Assembly: GCA_022448315.1 (NCBI GenBank)
Contig: JAKVCA010000026.1
Location: 1 to 64,000 of the forward strand
DNA length: 64,000 nt
Source of the DNA: Pirellulaceae bacterium
GTDB lineage: Bacteria > Planctomycetota > Planctomycetia > Pirellulales > Pirellulaceae
Direction of reading: 5' to 3'
Position 1 is the stretch's first letter. Every line of letters begins with the position of its first letter. This document shows positions 1-8,698 of this stretch, piece by piece. The notes beneath the pieces were generated by a model. The model ran no database searches and was not told the DNA's origin. It saw nothing but the letters and a program-made list of their open reading frames with translations. Position numbers and translations under genes: made by a program.

Positions 1-2
1 AT

Positions 3-110
3 CGCTTAGGTTTGGCGAAAAACAACGACGGCCGCTGGTCTGCCATATCAATCGATGAGGCAAATTCCAGATTGGGCGAACATCTTGCCCGAGTGAACCT
101 GAATTCTTAG
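3..110 (+). CDS. C-terminal fragment of a gene cut by the window edge
   Basis: An open frame runs from the left edge to a TAG at 108-110 and gives about 35 residues ending in RVNLNS. The residue mix (charged and polar, WSAISIDE, RLGEHLARV) looks like ordinary protein. It converges on the lipoprotein gene that ends at 112, which is a normal arrangement for two tail-to-tail genes. No family can be named from so short a piece, and the frame could be chance; the call rests on composition and position only. Confidence 0.4.
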   Translation, partial: RLGLAKNNDGRWSAISIDEANSRLGEHLARVNLNS

Positions 111-111
111 G

Positions 112-594
112 TCATCTTATCGAGAACTGGGCAAAAACTACATCGCGGATTTCCTCGCCCAGTTCCTGCCTCAACGCCTCAACCAATGTTGACTTTAACC
201 GATCCAAGTCAGGGTCTGAAAGTATCGTCATGTTGCTCTTGAAAATTATGTCATCTACATTTTCAATCAGGTCGTTTCGCTGATTTGAGATTTTTTCTTC
301 CAATGTTTCTTTGCCAGTCTTCGGCACCAAGATGTAAACTTGAAAGCTGATATAGATGGGTGCACCGGTAGCCTCCTCTTCCTTCTGGATACTCTGTGGC
401 GAAAGGTGCAGTTGAATTTCAGCGAACTCTGCGGGATCTTGGTCAGATGCGTTGGCATCGAATTTTTGGGCGAGTTTAAGAGGATCTAGAATCTGGTCCT
501 TATCATAGTTGGGACCGCACCCGGCGAAAAAAAACAGCGAGAAGGCGGGTATCATCGTCATGAGGTAGCGATGATTTTCAATAACGAATCTCAT
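112..594 (-). CDS. Small predicted lipoprotein of unknown function
   Basis: 160 codons. The N-terminus is a short basic stretch, a hydrophobic core (residues 12-24) and a lipobox-like FFAGC with Cys26, so the mature protein is probably lipid-anchored. The rest is soluble, acidic and rich in Glu/Gln, with a predicted mixed alpha/beta pattern and the ending VFAQFSIR. An alternative start at Met12 or Met14 would shorten the n-region but keep the lipobox. No domain is recognised. It lies tail-to-tail with the fragment at the left edge and downstream of the opp terminator, so it is probably a separate transcript. Confidence 0.65.
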   Translation of the reverse strand: MRFVIENHRYLMTMIPAFSLFFFAGCGPNYDKDQILDPLKLAQKFDANASDQDPAEFAEIQLHLSPQSIQKEEEATGAPIYISFQVYILVPKTGKETLEEKISNQRNDLIENVDDIIFKSNMTILSDPDLDRLKSTLVEALRQELGEEIRDVVFAQFSIR

Positions 595-1002
595 GGTGAA
601 TCTCTGTGCCTGCTATGAGAGGCATGCGGCGAACACTCGACTTCCTTTCTCAAGGCAAGTCGTCCCCCCCCAAAAAAAATTATGCCAAAGAATCGTGAGG
701 ATTGTAGTAGTAAAAAGGAAAAAGTTGGGACCCTGCAACTGACGGCGAGTCAGGGTGGTTGGACAGTAAAGCAGGGTCCCAACCGTGGTCTTGTAATGAG
801 GTTCGCGCCATGGCCTTGGCGGACATCGAAGTCTAGAACGCGATTAAGCAGACACGGCAGGACTGGTAAAAAAATACCGAGATCGATTTTTGGTCATGCC
901 AAGCAAAGCAAACCATTCTCGGCGGGTGGGCACTCGCCGCTAGAATTTTGGGCCCTAAAACTTTGGCTTTTCGCCGAAACTGTTGCGGACTGAAGGCCGC
1001 GA
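595..1002. other. Intergenic stretch between the lipoprotein gene and oppF
   Basis: I see no convincing gene. Both strands have short open frames, but their products are Arg/Trp/Ser-rich and carry no signal peptide or motif. The stretch holds the strong inverted repeat and U-tract at 712-783 (listed separately as a terminator) and a weaker near-palindrome, TTTTGGGCCCTAAAA, around 946-960. Confidence 0.6.
712..783 (-). terminator. Large hairpin terminator downstream of the opp operon
   Basis: Perfect 13-bp inverted repeat, GTTGGGACCCTGC at 724-736 against GCAGGGTCCCAAC at 771-783. The 34-nt apical part contains a second small hairpin (CTGAC/GTCAG at 739-753). Read on the minus strand the outer stem is followed directly by TTTTTCCTTTTT (723-712), the signature of a Rho-independent terminator. 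It sits about 220 nt after the oppF stop, on the same strand as the operon. The branched top is larger than usual for a terminator. Confidence 0.75.
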
Positions 1003-2007
1003 TCAGGATGCCGCATCTTGTGTCACGGGAGTCTGCTCGGTTGGGGGAGCAACCTCCCAGCAAGCGACTTCGTGGTCGGTTCCGATTTGGACAAGTGGCG
1101 GATTTTCTACACGACAGCGGTCGGTCACCATGGAACACCGACCCGCAAATGGGCAGCCGGGAGGAGGATTGTAGGGACTGGGAACATCACCTTCGAGGAC
1201 GGTGAGGGGCCGCCGTTCATCGGGATCGTTGATGGGATTCGCGCCGAGCAAAGCCTGAGTGTACGGGTGCTTGGCATCCTGCGTCAGGTTGTTGCATCGC
1301 AGTTCTTCGACAACGTGGCCGAGGTACATCACAATCAAGCGGTCGCAGAAATGATTGACGACTTTAAGGTCATGCGAAATGAACATGAGTGTGAGCTGAA
1401 ATTCATCTTTCAAATCCTGCATCAGGTTCAGAACCTGCGCTTGAATCGAGACATCAAGGGCGGAGACCGGTTCGTCGGCGACAATGAATTGAGGTTGAAC
1501 AGCCAATGCCCGAGCGATACCGATTCTCTGTTTTTGTCCCCCGGAGAATTCATGAGGATACTTTGTCTTGTCATCCGGGCGCATCCCCACCTTATTCATC
1601 AACTCATCCACGTAAGCATCCACGTCAGAATGAGGGACAACACGATGAAATCGGGTGACTTCGCCGAGGGTACCCGCGATCGTCATTCTGGGGTTCAGGG
1701 ACGAATTGGGATCCTGAAAGATCATCTGCATCTTGCGTCGAATGGGAAGCATGGCCGTTCGACCGAGATTTGAGATGTCGGTGCCGTCGAATTCCACCTG
1801 CCCAGCCGTGGGTGGATAAAGTCGCATAATGGTTTTGCCAAGTGTGGATTTGCCACATCCGGATTCGCCAACAACCCCGAGTGTTTCACCGGCTTCCACA
1901 CCGAAGGAGACGTTGTTGACCGCTTGAACTTTACCGACAACCCGGTTCAAGAATCCGCCTCGAACGGGAAAATGCTTAACGAGATTTTTAACCTGCAGTA
2001 ACGTCAT
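1003..2007 (-). CDS. oppF: Oligopeptide ABC transporter ATP-binding protein OppF
   Basis: 334 residues. ATPase subunit of a peptide/nickel-family importer; it works at the inner face of the membrane with OppD to power uptake. Visible motifs: Walker A GESGCGKST (47-55), Q-loop IFQDP (97-100), signature FSGGQKQR (154-161), Walker B IVADEP (175-180) and the H-loop SHD. After about residue 260 comes the oligopeptide/dipeptide C-terminal extension with Cys residues in CPFAGRC and VACW. It is the last gene of a five-gene leftward operon, 6 nt after oppD. The family also imports other substrates, so peptide as cargo is inferred from the whole operon. Confidence 0.93.
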   Translation of the reverse strand: MTLLQVKNLVKHFPVRGGFLNRVVGKVQAVNNVSFGVEAGETLGVVGESGCGKSTLGKTIMRLYPPTAGQVEFDGTDISNLGRTAMLPIRRKMQMIFQDPNSSLNPRMTIAGTLGEVTRFHRVVPHSDVDAYVDELMNKVGMRPDDKTKYPHEFSGGQKQRIGIARALAVQPQFIVADEPVSALDVSIQAQVLNLMQDLKDEFQLTLMFISHDLKVVNHFCDRLIVMYLGHVVEELRCNNLTQDAKHPYTQALLGANPINDPDERRPLTVLEGDVPSPYNPPPGCPFAGRCSMVTDRCRVENPPLVQIGTDHEVACWEVAPPTEQTPVTQDAAS

Positions 2008-2013
2008 CGACCT

Positions 2014-3003
2014 TTATTCTCCCAGTGGGAAGAAGCAGCGGGCGGAGTGGAGTTTGGAATGCTCTTCGAGTTGAGGTGGCTGAGCTTTGCACTGCTCCTG
2101 TGCAAATCGACAACGCTGGTGGAAGCGGCAACCCTCCGGCAATTCGAACAGGCTTGGCACAATTCCCTCGATCGCTGGGAGTCGCTGCCCCTTTTCGGTC
2201 GCGTCGGGTCGAGGCAGTGAGTCCAACAAGGCACGCGTGTAAGGGTGCTGGGGAGTGTGGAAAAGTTCTGTCACCGAAGCGACCTCCACAATCTGTCCGG
2301 CATACATCACGATGACCCGATCACAAACCTGAGCGACCACACCAAGGTCGTGCGTGATGAGAATGATGGCTGTGTTGATTTTTTTCTGCAGGTCCTGCAT
2401 CAGGCGAAGAATCTGGGCCTGAATGGTGACGTCCAGGGCCGTGGTAGGCTCGTCCGCAATCAGAATTTCAGGTTCGCAAGCCAAGGCCATAGCAATAACG
2501 ATTCGCTGCCGCATCCCACCCGACAATTGGTGGGGATATTCATTGATGCGTTTCTCGGGATTGGGGATTTCAACAAGCTGCAACAGTTCGAGCACGCGTT
2601 CACGACGCTGAGCACGATTCATGGACGTGTGATACTTCAGTGCTTCTTCGATTTGCCAGCCAATGGTAAACACTGGGTTGAGTGCGGTCATGGGTTCCTG
2701 GAAAATCATGGCGATGCGATTTCCACGGATCGTTCGCATCACTTTCTCGGGAACATGGGCCAAGTTGTGACCGTCGAAAAGGATTTCGCTTTCTTCAGAA
2801 AGTTCGCTGGTGTACTCCGGCAGGAGTCGCATGATGGATCGATTGGTCACTGATTTGCCGCAACCCGATTCCCCCACGATTCCCAACACTTCTCCGGGAA
2901 AGAGGTCAAACGAGACTCGATCAACGGCCGTAACGGCTCCCCGGTCCGTTTTGAAACGGGTCGAGAGATGGTTGACTTTGAGGATCGGATCTTCGGATGA
3001 CAT
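2014..3003 (-). CDS. oppD: Oligopeptide ABC transporter ATP-binding protein OppD
   Basis: 329 residues. Second ATPase of the importer, pairing with OppF. Walker A GESGCGKS (44-51), Q-loop FQEP (101-104), signature LSGGMRQR (160-167), Walker B LIADEP (181-186) and H-loop THD are all intact. The C-terminal region from about 270 carries the family's Cys-bearing extension (CRFHQRC, then ARCFFPLGE at the end), the same layout as in OppF. The gene lies 14 nt after oppC, so translation is probably tightly coupled. Nothing suggests loss of function. Confidence 0.93.
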   Translation of the reverse strand: MSSEDPILKVNHLSTRFKTDRGAVTAVDRVSFDLFPGEVLGIVGESGCGKSVTNRSIMRLLPEYTSELSEESEILFDGHNLAHVPEKVMRTIRGNRIAMIFQEPMTALNPVFTIGWQIEEALKYHTSMNRAQRRERVLELLQLVEIPNPEKRINEYPHQLSGGMRQRIVIAMALACEPEILIADEPTTALDVTIQAQILRLMQDLQKKINTAIILITHDLGVVAQVCDRVIVMYAGQIVEVASVTELFHTPQHPYTRALLDSLPRPDATEKGQRLPAIEGIVPSLFELPEGCRFHQRCRFAQEQCKAQPPQLEEHSKLHSARCFFPLGE

Positions 3004-3017
3004 CAGGGATGGCTTCC

Positions 3018-4229
3018 TTAAACGTGTTTGGGATCGAAAGCATCCTGTAATGCATCCGACAAGATATTGAAGGCCAGCACAAAGATAAACATCAAGGTCG
3101 TCGCCGCACCGATCTGCCAGAAAAAGCTGTTGAGGACTTCAGATCGCGAGTCACGAATCATGATTCCCCAACTCGCACCCGCGCCCGCTTGAACTCCGAG
3201 GTTCAAGAAGCTCAGAATGACTTCGCTTTTGATCGCTCCAATCAAGAGGAGTGAAAAATTGATCAGCATCAGGTGAATCGTATTGGGCAGGACATGTCTC
3301 AGGAGCGTGTAGACCGGACTGAATCCTGCTGTGGTCGATGCCTGAACGTATTCCAACTCTTTTATTTTTAATGTTTCACCTCGAATCACACGACACGGAC
3401 CGATCCAGAAGGTGCAACAGAAAGCGACGTAAACGGGGATCAACGTCTGGCCGATGGCCTTCCCGAAAATCTCAACGTTGATGGATGAGAAAACGTAGGC
3501 CAGCACTACCAGAAGAACCAAGTTGGGAATCGACGAGAAGGTGGAGTAGAGCCAGATGACCGCGTGATCCACCCAGCCGCCAAAGAAGCCAGCCAGAGCG
3601 CCGAGCACGCTTCCAATCGCTACACTGATCATGGCCGTGACGACACCGATCTGGACGGCGACTTTGATGGAGAATACGGCCCGGATGAAAATGGATCGTC
3701 CTTGGCGATCGGTCCCCAGCGAAAGGTAAATGGTCTCCATGACCTGCTGGCTGAATGTTGGTGTCGCGGTCAGACTCTCGACTTCCGATTCCAAATCCGC
3801 AAGCAACGCAAGGCCCGATTCGTCATTTTCCAGATCGGGGCTGGCGGACAAGTCGTCATAAATCGCGTACGCCTTTTCAAGTTTCAGCTCAAAGTCGTCG
3901 AGGGAGATTTTTTCAAGTTTGCGCAAGCCCACTTGGATTTCATCGAGCGAAGCCTGCTGCGACTCGGGGGTCGATTTAGCGAGGGCACGGTCGACGACTG
4001 CCAGTGTGTTTTCTGCGTTGACAAGTCTTTTCTCCGCGGGAGCTTCTGCAAAGAATCCTGGGATGTTTGGGGGGCCGACGGGTTGATTGCAAAATGAAGG
4101 GGAGATGCCACCGAGCATGACAAAGATGGCGGCGGCCAGGTAAACGCCAATGATCAGCATCGCTCCCAATGCCATACGATTGGCCAGCAGCTTCCTGCCT
4201 GCTCGGGTTTTTCGGATCCGCTGCATCAT
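3018..4229 (-). CDS. oppC: Oligopeptide ABC transporter permease OppC with a long helical insertion
   Basis: 403 residues, about 100 longer than typical OppC. One membrane helix (about 19-40) is followed by an extra segment (about 45-160) that is charged, Leu/Glu/Lys-rich and looks helical or coiled-coil. Only then comes the family landmark LGTDRQGRS (171-179) and the usual block of about five membrane helices with the EAA-type cytoplasmic loop (TTAGFSPVYTLLRHVLPN). The topology puts the insertion outside, where it could touch the binding protein OppA; that is inference. The start overlaps the end of oppB by 4 nt (ATGA). Confidence 0.9.
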   Translation of the reverse strand: MMQRIRKTRAGRKLLANRMALGAMLIIGVYLAAAIFVMLGGISPSFCNQPVGPPNIPGFFAEAPAEKRLVNAENTLAVVDRALAKSTPESQQASLDEIQVGLRKLEKISLDDFELKLEKAYAIYDDLSASPDLENDESGLALLADLESEVESLTATPTFSQQVMETIYLSLGTDRQGRSIFIRAVFSIKVAVQIGVVTAMISVAIGSVLGALAGFFGGWVDHAVIWLYSTFSSIPNLVLLVVLAYVFSSINVEIFGKAIGQTLIPVYVAFCCTFWIGPCRVIRGETLKIKELEYVQASTTAGFSPVYTLLRHVLPNTIHLMLINFSLLLIGAIKSEVILSFLNLGVQAGAGASWGIMIRDSRSEVLNSFFWQIGAATTLMFIFVLAFNILSDALQDAFDPKHV

Positions 4230-5206
4230 GTTAGCCTCACCCTCGGATCAACGATGGCATAAAGCACATCCGTGAGGATGTTGGAAAGAATGAATAGCCC
4301 CGCAAACAGAGACGTGAAGGTTTCAATGATCGGGAGGTTCTTTTCGTTGATCGCAGTGATCAGGGTTTTGCCCATTCCCGGAATGTTGAAATACATTTCT
4401 AGGAGAATGGAGCCGGTGATCAGAAAGGGGAGCGTGATCATGATTCGCGTCACAATCGGGATCAAGGCGTTTCGCAACATGTGAACAAACATGATTTTCG
4501 ATTGCGTGGCGCCCTTGCTTCGAGCCGTCACGATGTAGTCGCGTCCCGTCTCTTCAACCATGACGGCTCGATAGAAGCGCGTGTCATAACCCATAGCGAC
4601 GATCACGCTGATCAGGACGGGCAGCATGATGTAATGAAACCAATGTTGCAGTCCCGGTTCATAGCCCTGAATGGCAAACCAGACCGAGCCCCACGTTTCC
4701 TTCATGTCGTGGGATTCGAAGTACTTCTGCGGCAGGTAGGCAATGAAGTACTGTCCCAGGATGATGTACACCAGAAAACTTATGCTCATTCCAAGCACAG
4801 CGAAGAAAACGAGGCCTCGATCCAGATTGCGGCCTCGAAAAAACGCGGAGATCATTCCCACGAAGATGGAAATCAAGCTGGTCAGTGTCAGGGCAGGGAT
4901 GGTGAGTGAAAGCGTCGGGATGACCGCACCGGCAATTTCATCGGACACTTTCCTGCCACGTCGAGACCAACTTTCCTGACTGAAGTCAAAAAATGCCAGC
5001 CTCTTCAGGAATTCACCGTACTGAGTCAGGAAGGGTCGGTCCAACCCGAACTCTTCCCGACGTCGGTCGATATCCTCTTGTGTGGTGTTCTTCCCCAGGA
5101 ACGCGTACACGGGATCGTTGACGCGTAGTAGGGCCATCACCACAAAGATGATGGTCAAGTAAACCGGAATGTTGTAAATCAGTCGCCGAAAAACGTACGC
5201 CCACAT
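4226..5206 (-). CDS. oppB: Oligopeptide ABC transporter permease OppB
   Basis: 326 residues. Inner-membrane permease that forms the channel with OppC. The N-terminus MWAYVFRRLIYNIPVYL is the typical first helix of this family. It is followed by the periplasmic segment with GLDRPFLTQY, then the permease core, with the EAA loop at TARSKGATQSKI and the family-typical ending VDVLYAIVDPRVRL. The periplasmic loop with YFESHDMKETW is somewhat extended. Its stop codon overlaps the oppC start, and it follows oppA after about 60 nt, so the five genes form one transcription unit. Confidence 0.92.
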   Translation of the reverse strand: MWAYVFRRLIYNIPVYLTIIFVVMALLRVNDPVYAFLGKNTTQEDIDRRREEFGLDRPFLTQYGEFLKRLAFFDFSQESWSRRGRKVSDEIAGAVIPTLSLTIPALTLTSLISIFVGMISAFFRGRNLDRGLVFFAVLGMSISFLVYIILGQYFIAYLPQKYFESHDMKETWGSVWFAIQGYEPGLQHWFHYIMLPVLISVIVAMGYDTRFYRAVMVEETGRDYIVTARSKGATQSKIMFVHMLRNALIPIVTRIMITLPFLITGSILLEMYFNIPGMGKTLITAINEKNLPIIETFTSLFAGLFILSNILTDVLYAIVDPRVRLT

Positions 5207-5265
5207 CTTCTGTCCCGTCGAGTATTAACCGCAGATGGCCGTTTGAATCGGTGAGGTTTCCAGGG

Positions 5266-7125
5266 TCACTCTCCAACGTTCAGATACTTCACCCAGTTGT
5301 AAAAATCTTCGGAGGGTTTGAAGTTCTTCAGGCGGGGATTGATCAGGTAGAACCGGGTTCGAGCCATGGATCCCGCGTATGGAGCGTCTTCCAGCAGCAT
5401 GCTTCGCATCGACTCGACAATCTTCAAACGCTCGGGACTGGGAGGCATGGTACGAATCTTTTCGTACATCTGATCGTAGTCGTCGCGTTTGTAGTTGAAA
5501 TGATTTGCGCCTGGCGATTCATAAGGGCCGTAAAACAACGCCAGATTATTTTCGGCATCCGGATAATCCGAAGACCAGGCGAACGAGAAGAACGGAGCCT
5601 TTTTGGTGTTCACATTTTCGATGAGCGTCGAAAAGTCGACCAGCTTGATATCGAGTTTAACTCCGATTTGCTCCATATGTCGGGCGAGCATTTCCACTTG
5701 TTCAGCATTGTTCCCGCCCCGACTCGTGTAGAACTCGATGACCGGCAGGCCTTCTCCGTCTGGATACCCGGCTTCTGCCAAGAGCTTTTTCGCCCGAGGA
5801 ATGTCCGGTCCGCGGTAACTTTCGGGAGCGTTGTGCCCTTCAGGGTGTCCCGCAAGTCCCGGTGGGATCGGGCCATCGTAAATGATATTGATTCCGTTGT
5901 AGAAGCGATCATTTCGCTCGTCCCAGTCCATCGCCAAGCAAAGCGCTTGACGCAGCTTTTTGGACTTTTCGTCATAGCCACCGATCAAGGAATCATCCAT
6001 GTTGAAGCCATAGAAAATGAAATCCAAAAGGGGGACAGACGCCCACGAGATGTCTTCGGACTCATAATCCGACTTCAGTTCAAACGTTCGATTGCTGCGA
6101 CGACCTCGCTTGGTAAAGGCGTCATCGAAATTCTCTGCAGGAACCTGCGTGTAATCGACATCCTTCGCACTGAAGCTCAACCACATTGGCTGGTCTTCAA
6201 CAAACATGGTGACTTCGACCTGATCCACCAACGGCAGTCGCTTGCCCTGGTCTTTGTCGAAGCCCTTCTCAATGTCCTCCGGCGTGAATTCCGTCGGGTA
6301 GTAACATTCGTGATAATTCGGATTCTTGTTGAAGACCATGCTTTTACCCTGCACCCAGTCTTCTTCTTTGAGCGTGAAGGGGCCGGTTCCAACAGGATGA
6401 AGATCGAACTTGGAACCGTACATTTCGACGGCTTCGCGTGGCACTACGGCCAGCTGGAACATCGCGAGGGTGTAGAGGAATCGATAAACAGGTTCTTGAA
6501 GCGTGATTTCAAATTCGTAGTCGTTGATGACCTTCATGCCTTCGACAGGAGCATCGTAATCGAACTTCTCCGCAGCATTCTGCTCTTCACGGTATTTGTC
6601 AAAGCCCGCGATCGTATTTTCCATGAGCCACCAGCTCTTGGGATCGTTGTCGTTATCGGCCATCCGCTTCCACGAATAGATCACGTCCTCCGCTTTCATT
6701 TCTCGACCCTTGCTGTCGGGGAAACAGGGGTCATCATGGAAAAAAACGCCGGGTTTCAATTTGAAGTTGTAGGTGAGGCCATCCTCCGAGACGGTTGGCA
6801 TTTCCGCCAATAACAGAGGCTCAAGAGCTGTGGCATCGGAAGGCCGTTTGAAATAGGCGTACTGGATCAGCGTTTCATAAACGAAGGAGGAGGCCCGATT
6901 GTCGTAGACGGTCGATCCGCGAACGGGATCGAGGGATTTTGGGCCGTCAGTCCGCATCGGCAAATGGAGGACTTTCTCTTCGGCACTCGCCCCACCGCCT
7001 TCGGTTCCGCCGCCCGTTCCGGGGTCCTGATCCGCCGAGCCATTGCATCCAACAATCAGGCTTGACGCTAAGACGCCAAGCAGCAACGCGGTCGACCGAA
7101 GAAATCGATTGTTTGTCATGTCCAT
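5266..7125 (-). CDS. oppA: Oligopeptide-binding lipoprotein OppA
   Basis: 619 residues. Family-5 extracellular solute-binding protein that captures peptides in the periplasm and hands them to OppBC. The signal peptide ends in a lipobox, SLIVGC with Cys27, so it is membrane-anchored. The family landmark appears as TYNFKLKPGVFFHDDP (about 115-130), followed by the long two-lobe body. A Glu/Gly-rich linker (TGGGTEGGG) follows the lipidated Cys. TGGAG sits 5 nt before the first ATG and 11 nt before a second one (Met3), so either may start translation. It is the first gene of the operon. A 520-codon antisense frame over this gene is rejected as a shadow. Confidence 0.93.
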   Translation of the reverse strand: MDMTNNRFLRSTALLLGVLASSLIVGCNGSADQDPGTGGGTEGGGASAEEKVLHLPMRTDGPKSLDPVRGSTVYDNRASSFVYETLIQYAYFKRPSDATALEPLLLAEMPTVSEDGLTYNFKLKPGVFFHDDPCFPDSKGREMKAEDVIYSWKRMADNDNDPKSWWLMENTIAGFDKYREEQNAAEKFDYDAPVEGMKVINDYEFEITLQEPVYRFLYTLAMFQLAVVPREAVEMYGSKFDLHPVGTGPFTLKEEDWVQGKSMVFNKNPNYHECYYPTEFTPEDIEKGFDKDQGKRLPLVDQVEVTMFVEDQPMWLSFSAKDVDYTQVPAENFDDAFTKRGRRSNRTFELKSDYESEDISWASVPLLDFIFYGFNMDDSLIGGYDEKSKKLRQALCLAMDWDERNDRFYNGINIIYDGPIPPGLAGHPEGHNAPESYRGPDIPRAKKLLAEAGYPDGEGLPVIEFYTSRGGNNAEQVEMLARHMEQIGVKLDIKLVDFSTLIENVNTKKAPFFSFAWSSDYPDAENNLALFYGPYESPGANHFNYKRDDYDQMYEKIRTMPPSPERLKIVESMRSMLLEDAPYAGSMARTRFYLINPRLKNFKPSEDFYNWVKYLNVGE

Positions 7126-7345
7126 TTATCTCCAAAAAGGCCCTGGCTGAGCCCCCAATCCTAGCAGGTATTGGGACCTGCCTCCAGTTCAGCATTCCGG
7201 GTTCTTTACGTTCTTTCTTGCAACAACGTTGGGTGGTATAACACAAAATCGGGCCAGGGAGAGTTCCAAATTTTCCTTCGAAAATCCAGGTCACGTTGGC
7301 CATCGAGCGGCCCGCTCTCGTCTTAACCGTCTGGCATGAATACCC

Positions 7346-8551
7346 GTGGATCATCCGATTGAAGAAAAACACGAGTTTCTTCTGCGAACCGCGGAGCTCC
7401 TGCAGCGTTACGGTACACCTTCTCACCGCCTCGAACGGTTAATGGTTCGGGTCTCCGGTTTTCTGGGTGTGGAAGCGGCTTACTTGTATACGCCCACTGC
7501 CGTGATTGTCTCGTTTGGTACGGGGCAAGCTGAACAGACCCGTCTGATCCGATCGGATGCCGGGGACGTCGACCTTGGCAAGCTCGTTGAATTCGACGAA
7601 GTTCTCGAAGATCTTGAGGATGGTCAAATTGACCTTGTCGTCGCACGGGAGCGAATGTTGGCTCTTTCGGAGGCGCCACAACGGTATGCCTCGTTGGCCG
7701 TTGCGGTGGCCAGTGGAGTCGCATCGGGGGGAGCTGCCGTTTTTTTTGGAGGGGGTATCCGTGAGGTCCTCGTAGCTCTGGTGTTGGGCGGCATCCTTTT
7801 TGGGGTTGCCTGGCTTACGCAGAGATTGAAATCTCCAGTGGGTCTCTTTGAGCCACTCGCCGGTTTCGTGGCCGCAACACTCGCGCTATGGATTTCCCCG
7901 TGGATTCAACCAATGGACGATCGCCTTGCGACACTCGCAAGTCTGATCATCATCCTGCCCGGCCTCTCTTTCACGGTTGCGATGACCGAGTTGGCTTCAC
8001 GCCATCTGACTGCTGGAGTCGCCCGTCTGGCTGGGACCATGGTGAGCTTCATGACTTTAACGTTGGGTGTGGCGCTGTCCTGGCGACTGTTCGCTGGAAT
8101 TCGACCCAACGATGTGGCCACCGAGGTACTCCCCGATTGGGCTCCCTGGCTTGCGCTCCTTATCGTGCCGCCTGCTCTAGCGATCCTATTTCAGGCCCGC
8201 TATCGAGAATGGTTCGTCATTGCTGTGGTGGCTGGTTTCGGCTTCCTTGCTTCCCAGCTCGGTGGCAATTGGATGGGAGGAGAGTTTGGCCCTTTTCTCG
8301 GCGCGCTCGCGGTGGGAGCTTGCAGTAACGCATACGCCCGCTGGCTCGATCGCCCCGCTTCAGTGACTTACACGCCAGGGATCCTGATTCTCGTTCCGGG
8401 GAGTCTCGGGTATCGGAGCTTGACTGCCTTTGTCAATCAGGATGCCTTGGAAGGATTGGAACTCGCCTTCGCAACCTTTCTGGTCGCGATGAGTCTCGTC
8501 GGCGGCTTGTTGGCGGCCAATGCGTTGATTCCGCCCCGAAGAATCCTGTGA
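7346..8551 (+). CDS. Threonine/serine exporter family membrane protein (ThrE-like)
   Basis: 401 residues. Two-part layout typical of ThrE. The N-terminal part (about 1-110) carries the family start LLRTAELLQRYGTPSHRLE; multiple membrane helices follow, first the DUF1212-type bundle (about 110-255), then the shorter ThrE_2-type bundle (about 265-400). The family exports small amino acids such as threonine and serine across the inner membrane; the substrate here is inferred. The start is GTG at 7346: the frame has a stop at 7337 and no ATG before the conserved N-terminus. It is divergent from oppA with about 220 nt between. A weak hairpin, AATCCT/AGGATT at 8542-8558, overlaps the stop codon. 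Confidence 0.85.
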   Translation: MDHPIEEKHEFLLRTAELLQRYGTPSHRLERLMVRVSGFLGVEAAYLYTPTAVIVSFGTGQAEQTRLIRSDAGDVDLGKLVEFDEVLEDLEDGQIDLVVARERMLALSEAPQRYASLAVAVASGVASGGAAVFFGGGIREVLVALVLGGILFGVAWLTQRLKSPVGLFEPLAGFVAATLALWISPWIQPMDDRLATLASLIIILPGLSFTVAMTELASRHLTAGVARLAGTMVSFMTLTLGVALSWRLFAGIRPNDVATEVLPDWAPWLALLIVPPALAILFQARYREWFVIAVVAGFGFLASQLGGNWMGGEFGPFLGALAVGACSNAYARWLDRPASVTYTPGILILVPGSLGYRSLTAFVNQDALEGLELAFATFLVAMSLVGGLLAANALIPPRRIL

Positions 8552-8698
8552 AAGGATTTTCTGTTCGTCGAACTCAAAAAGTCCACTCCTGTTGAATGTC
8601 TGATGAGGGCATCTGAGACTTAAGACCGTGAGAACGCCGCCGACGGGATGTGCCTCAGTCAGTAGCGGAACTTGCCGTTGAATTTTCAAGTCGACTGA

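Noticed and set aside
724-783. Inverted repeat as a mobile miniature element
   Set aside because: No target-site duplication or second copy seen in the window, and the U-tract on the operon strand explains it as a terminator.
682-993. 103-codon frame over the opp terminator region
   Set aside because: It spans a strong hairpin, is Arg/Trp/Ser-rich and shows no motif or ribosome site.
5251-6813. 520-codon open frame antisense to oppA
   Set aside because: oppA is certain from lipobox and family motifs. The antisense product has no signal, motif or sensible composition; long antisense frames are common in GC-rich genes.
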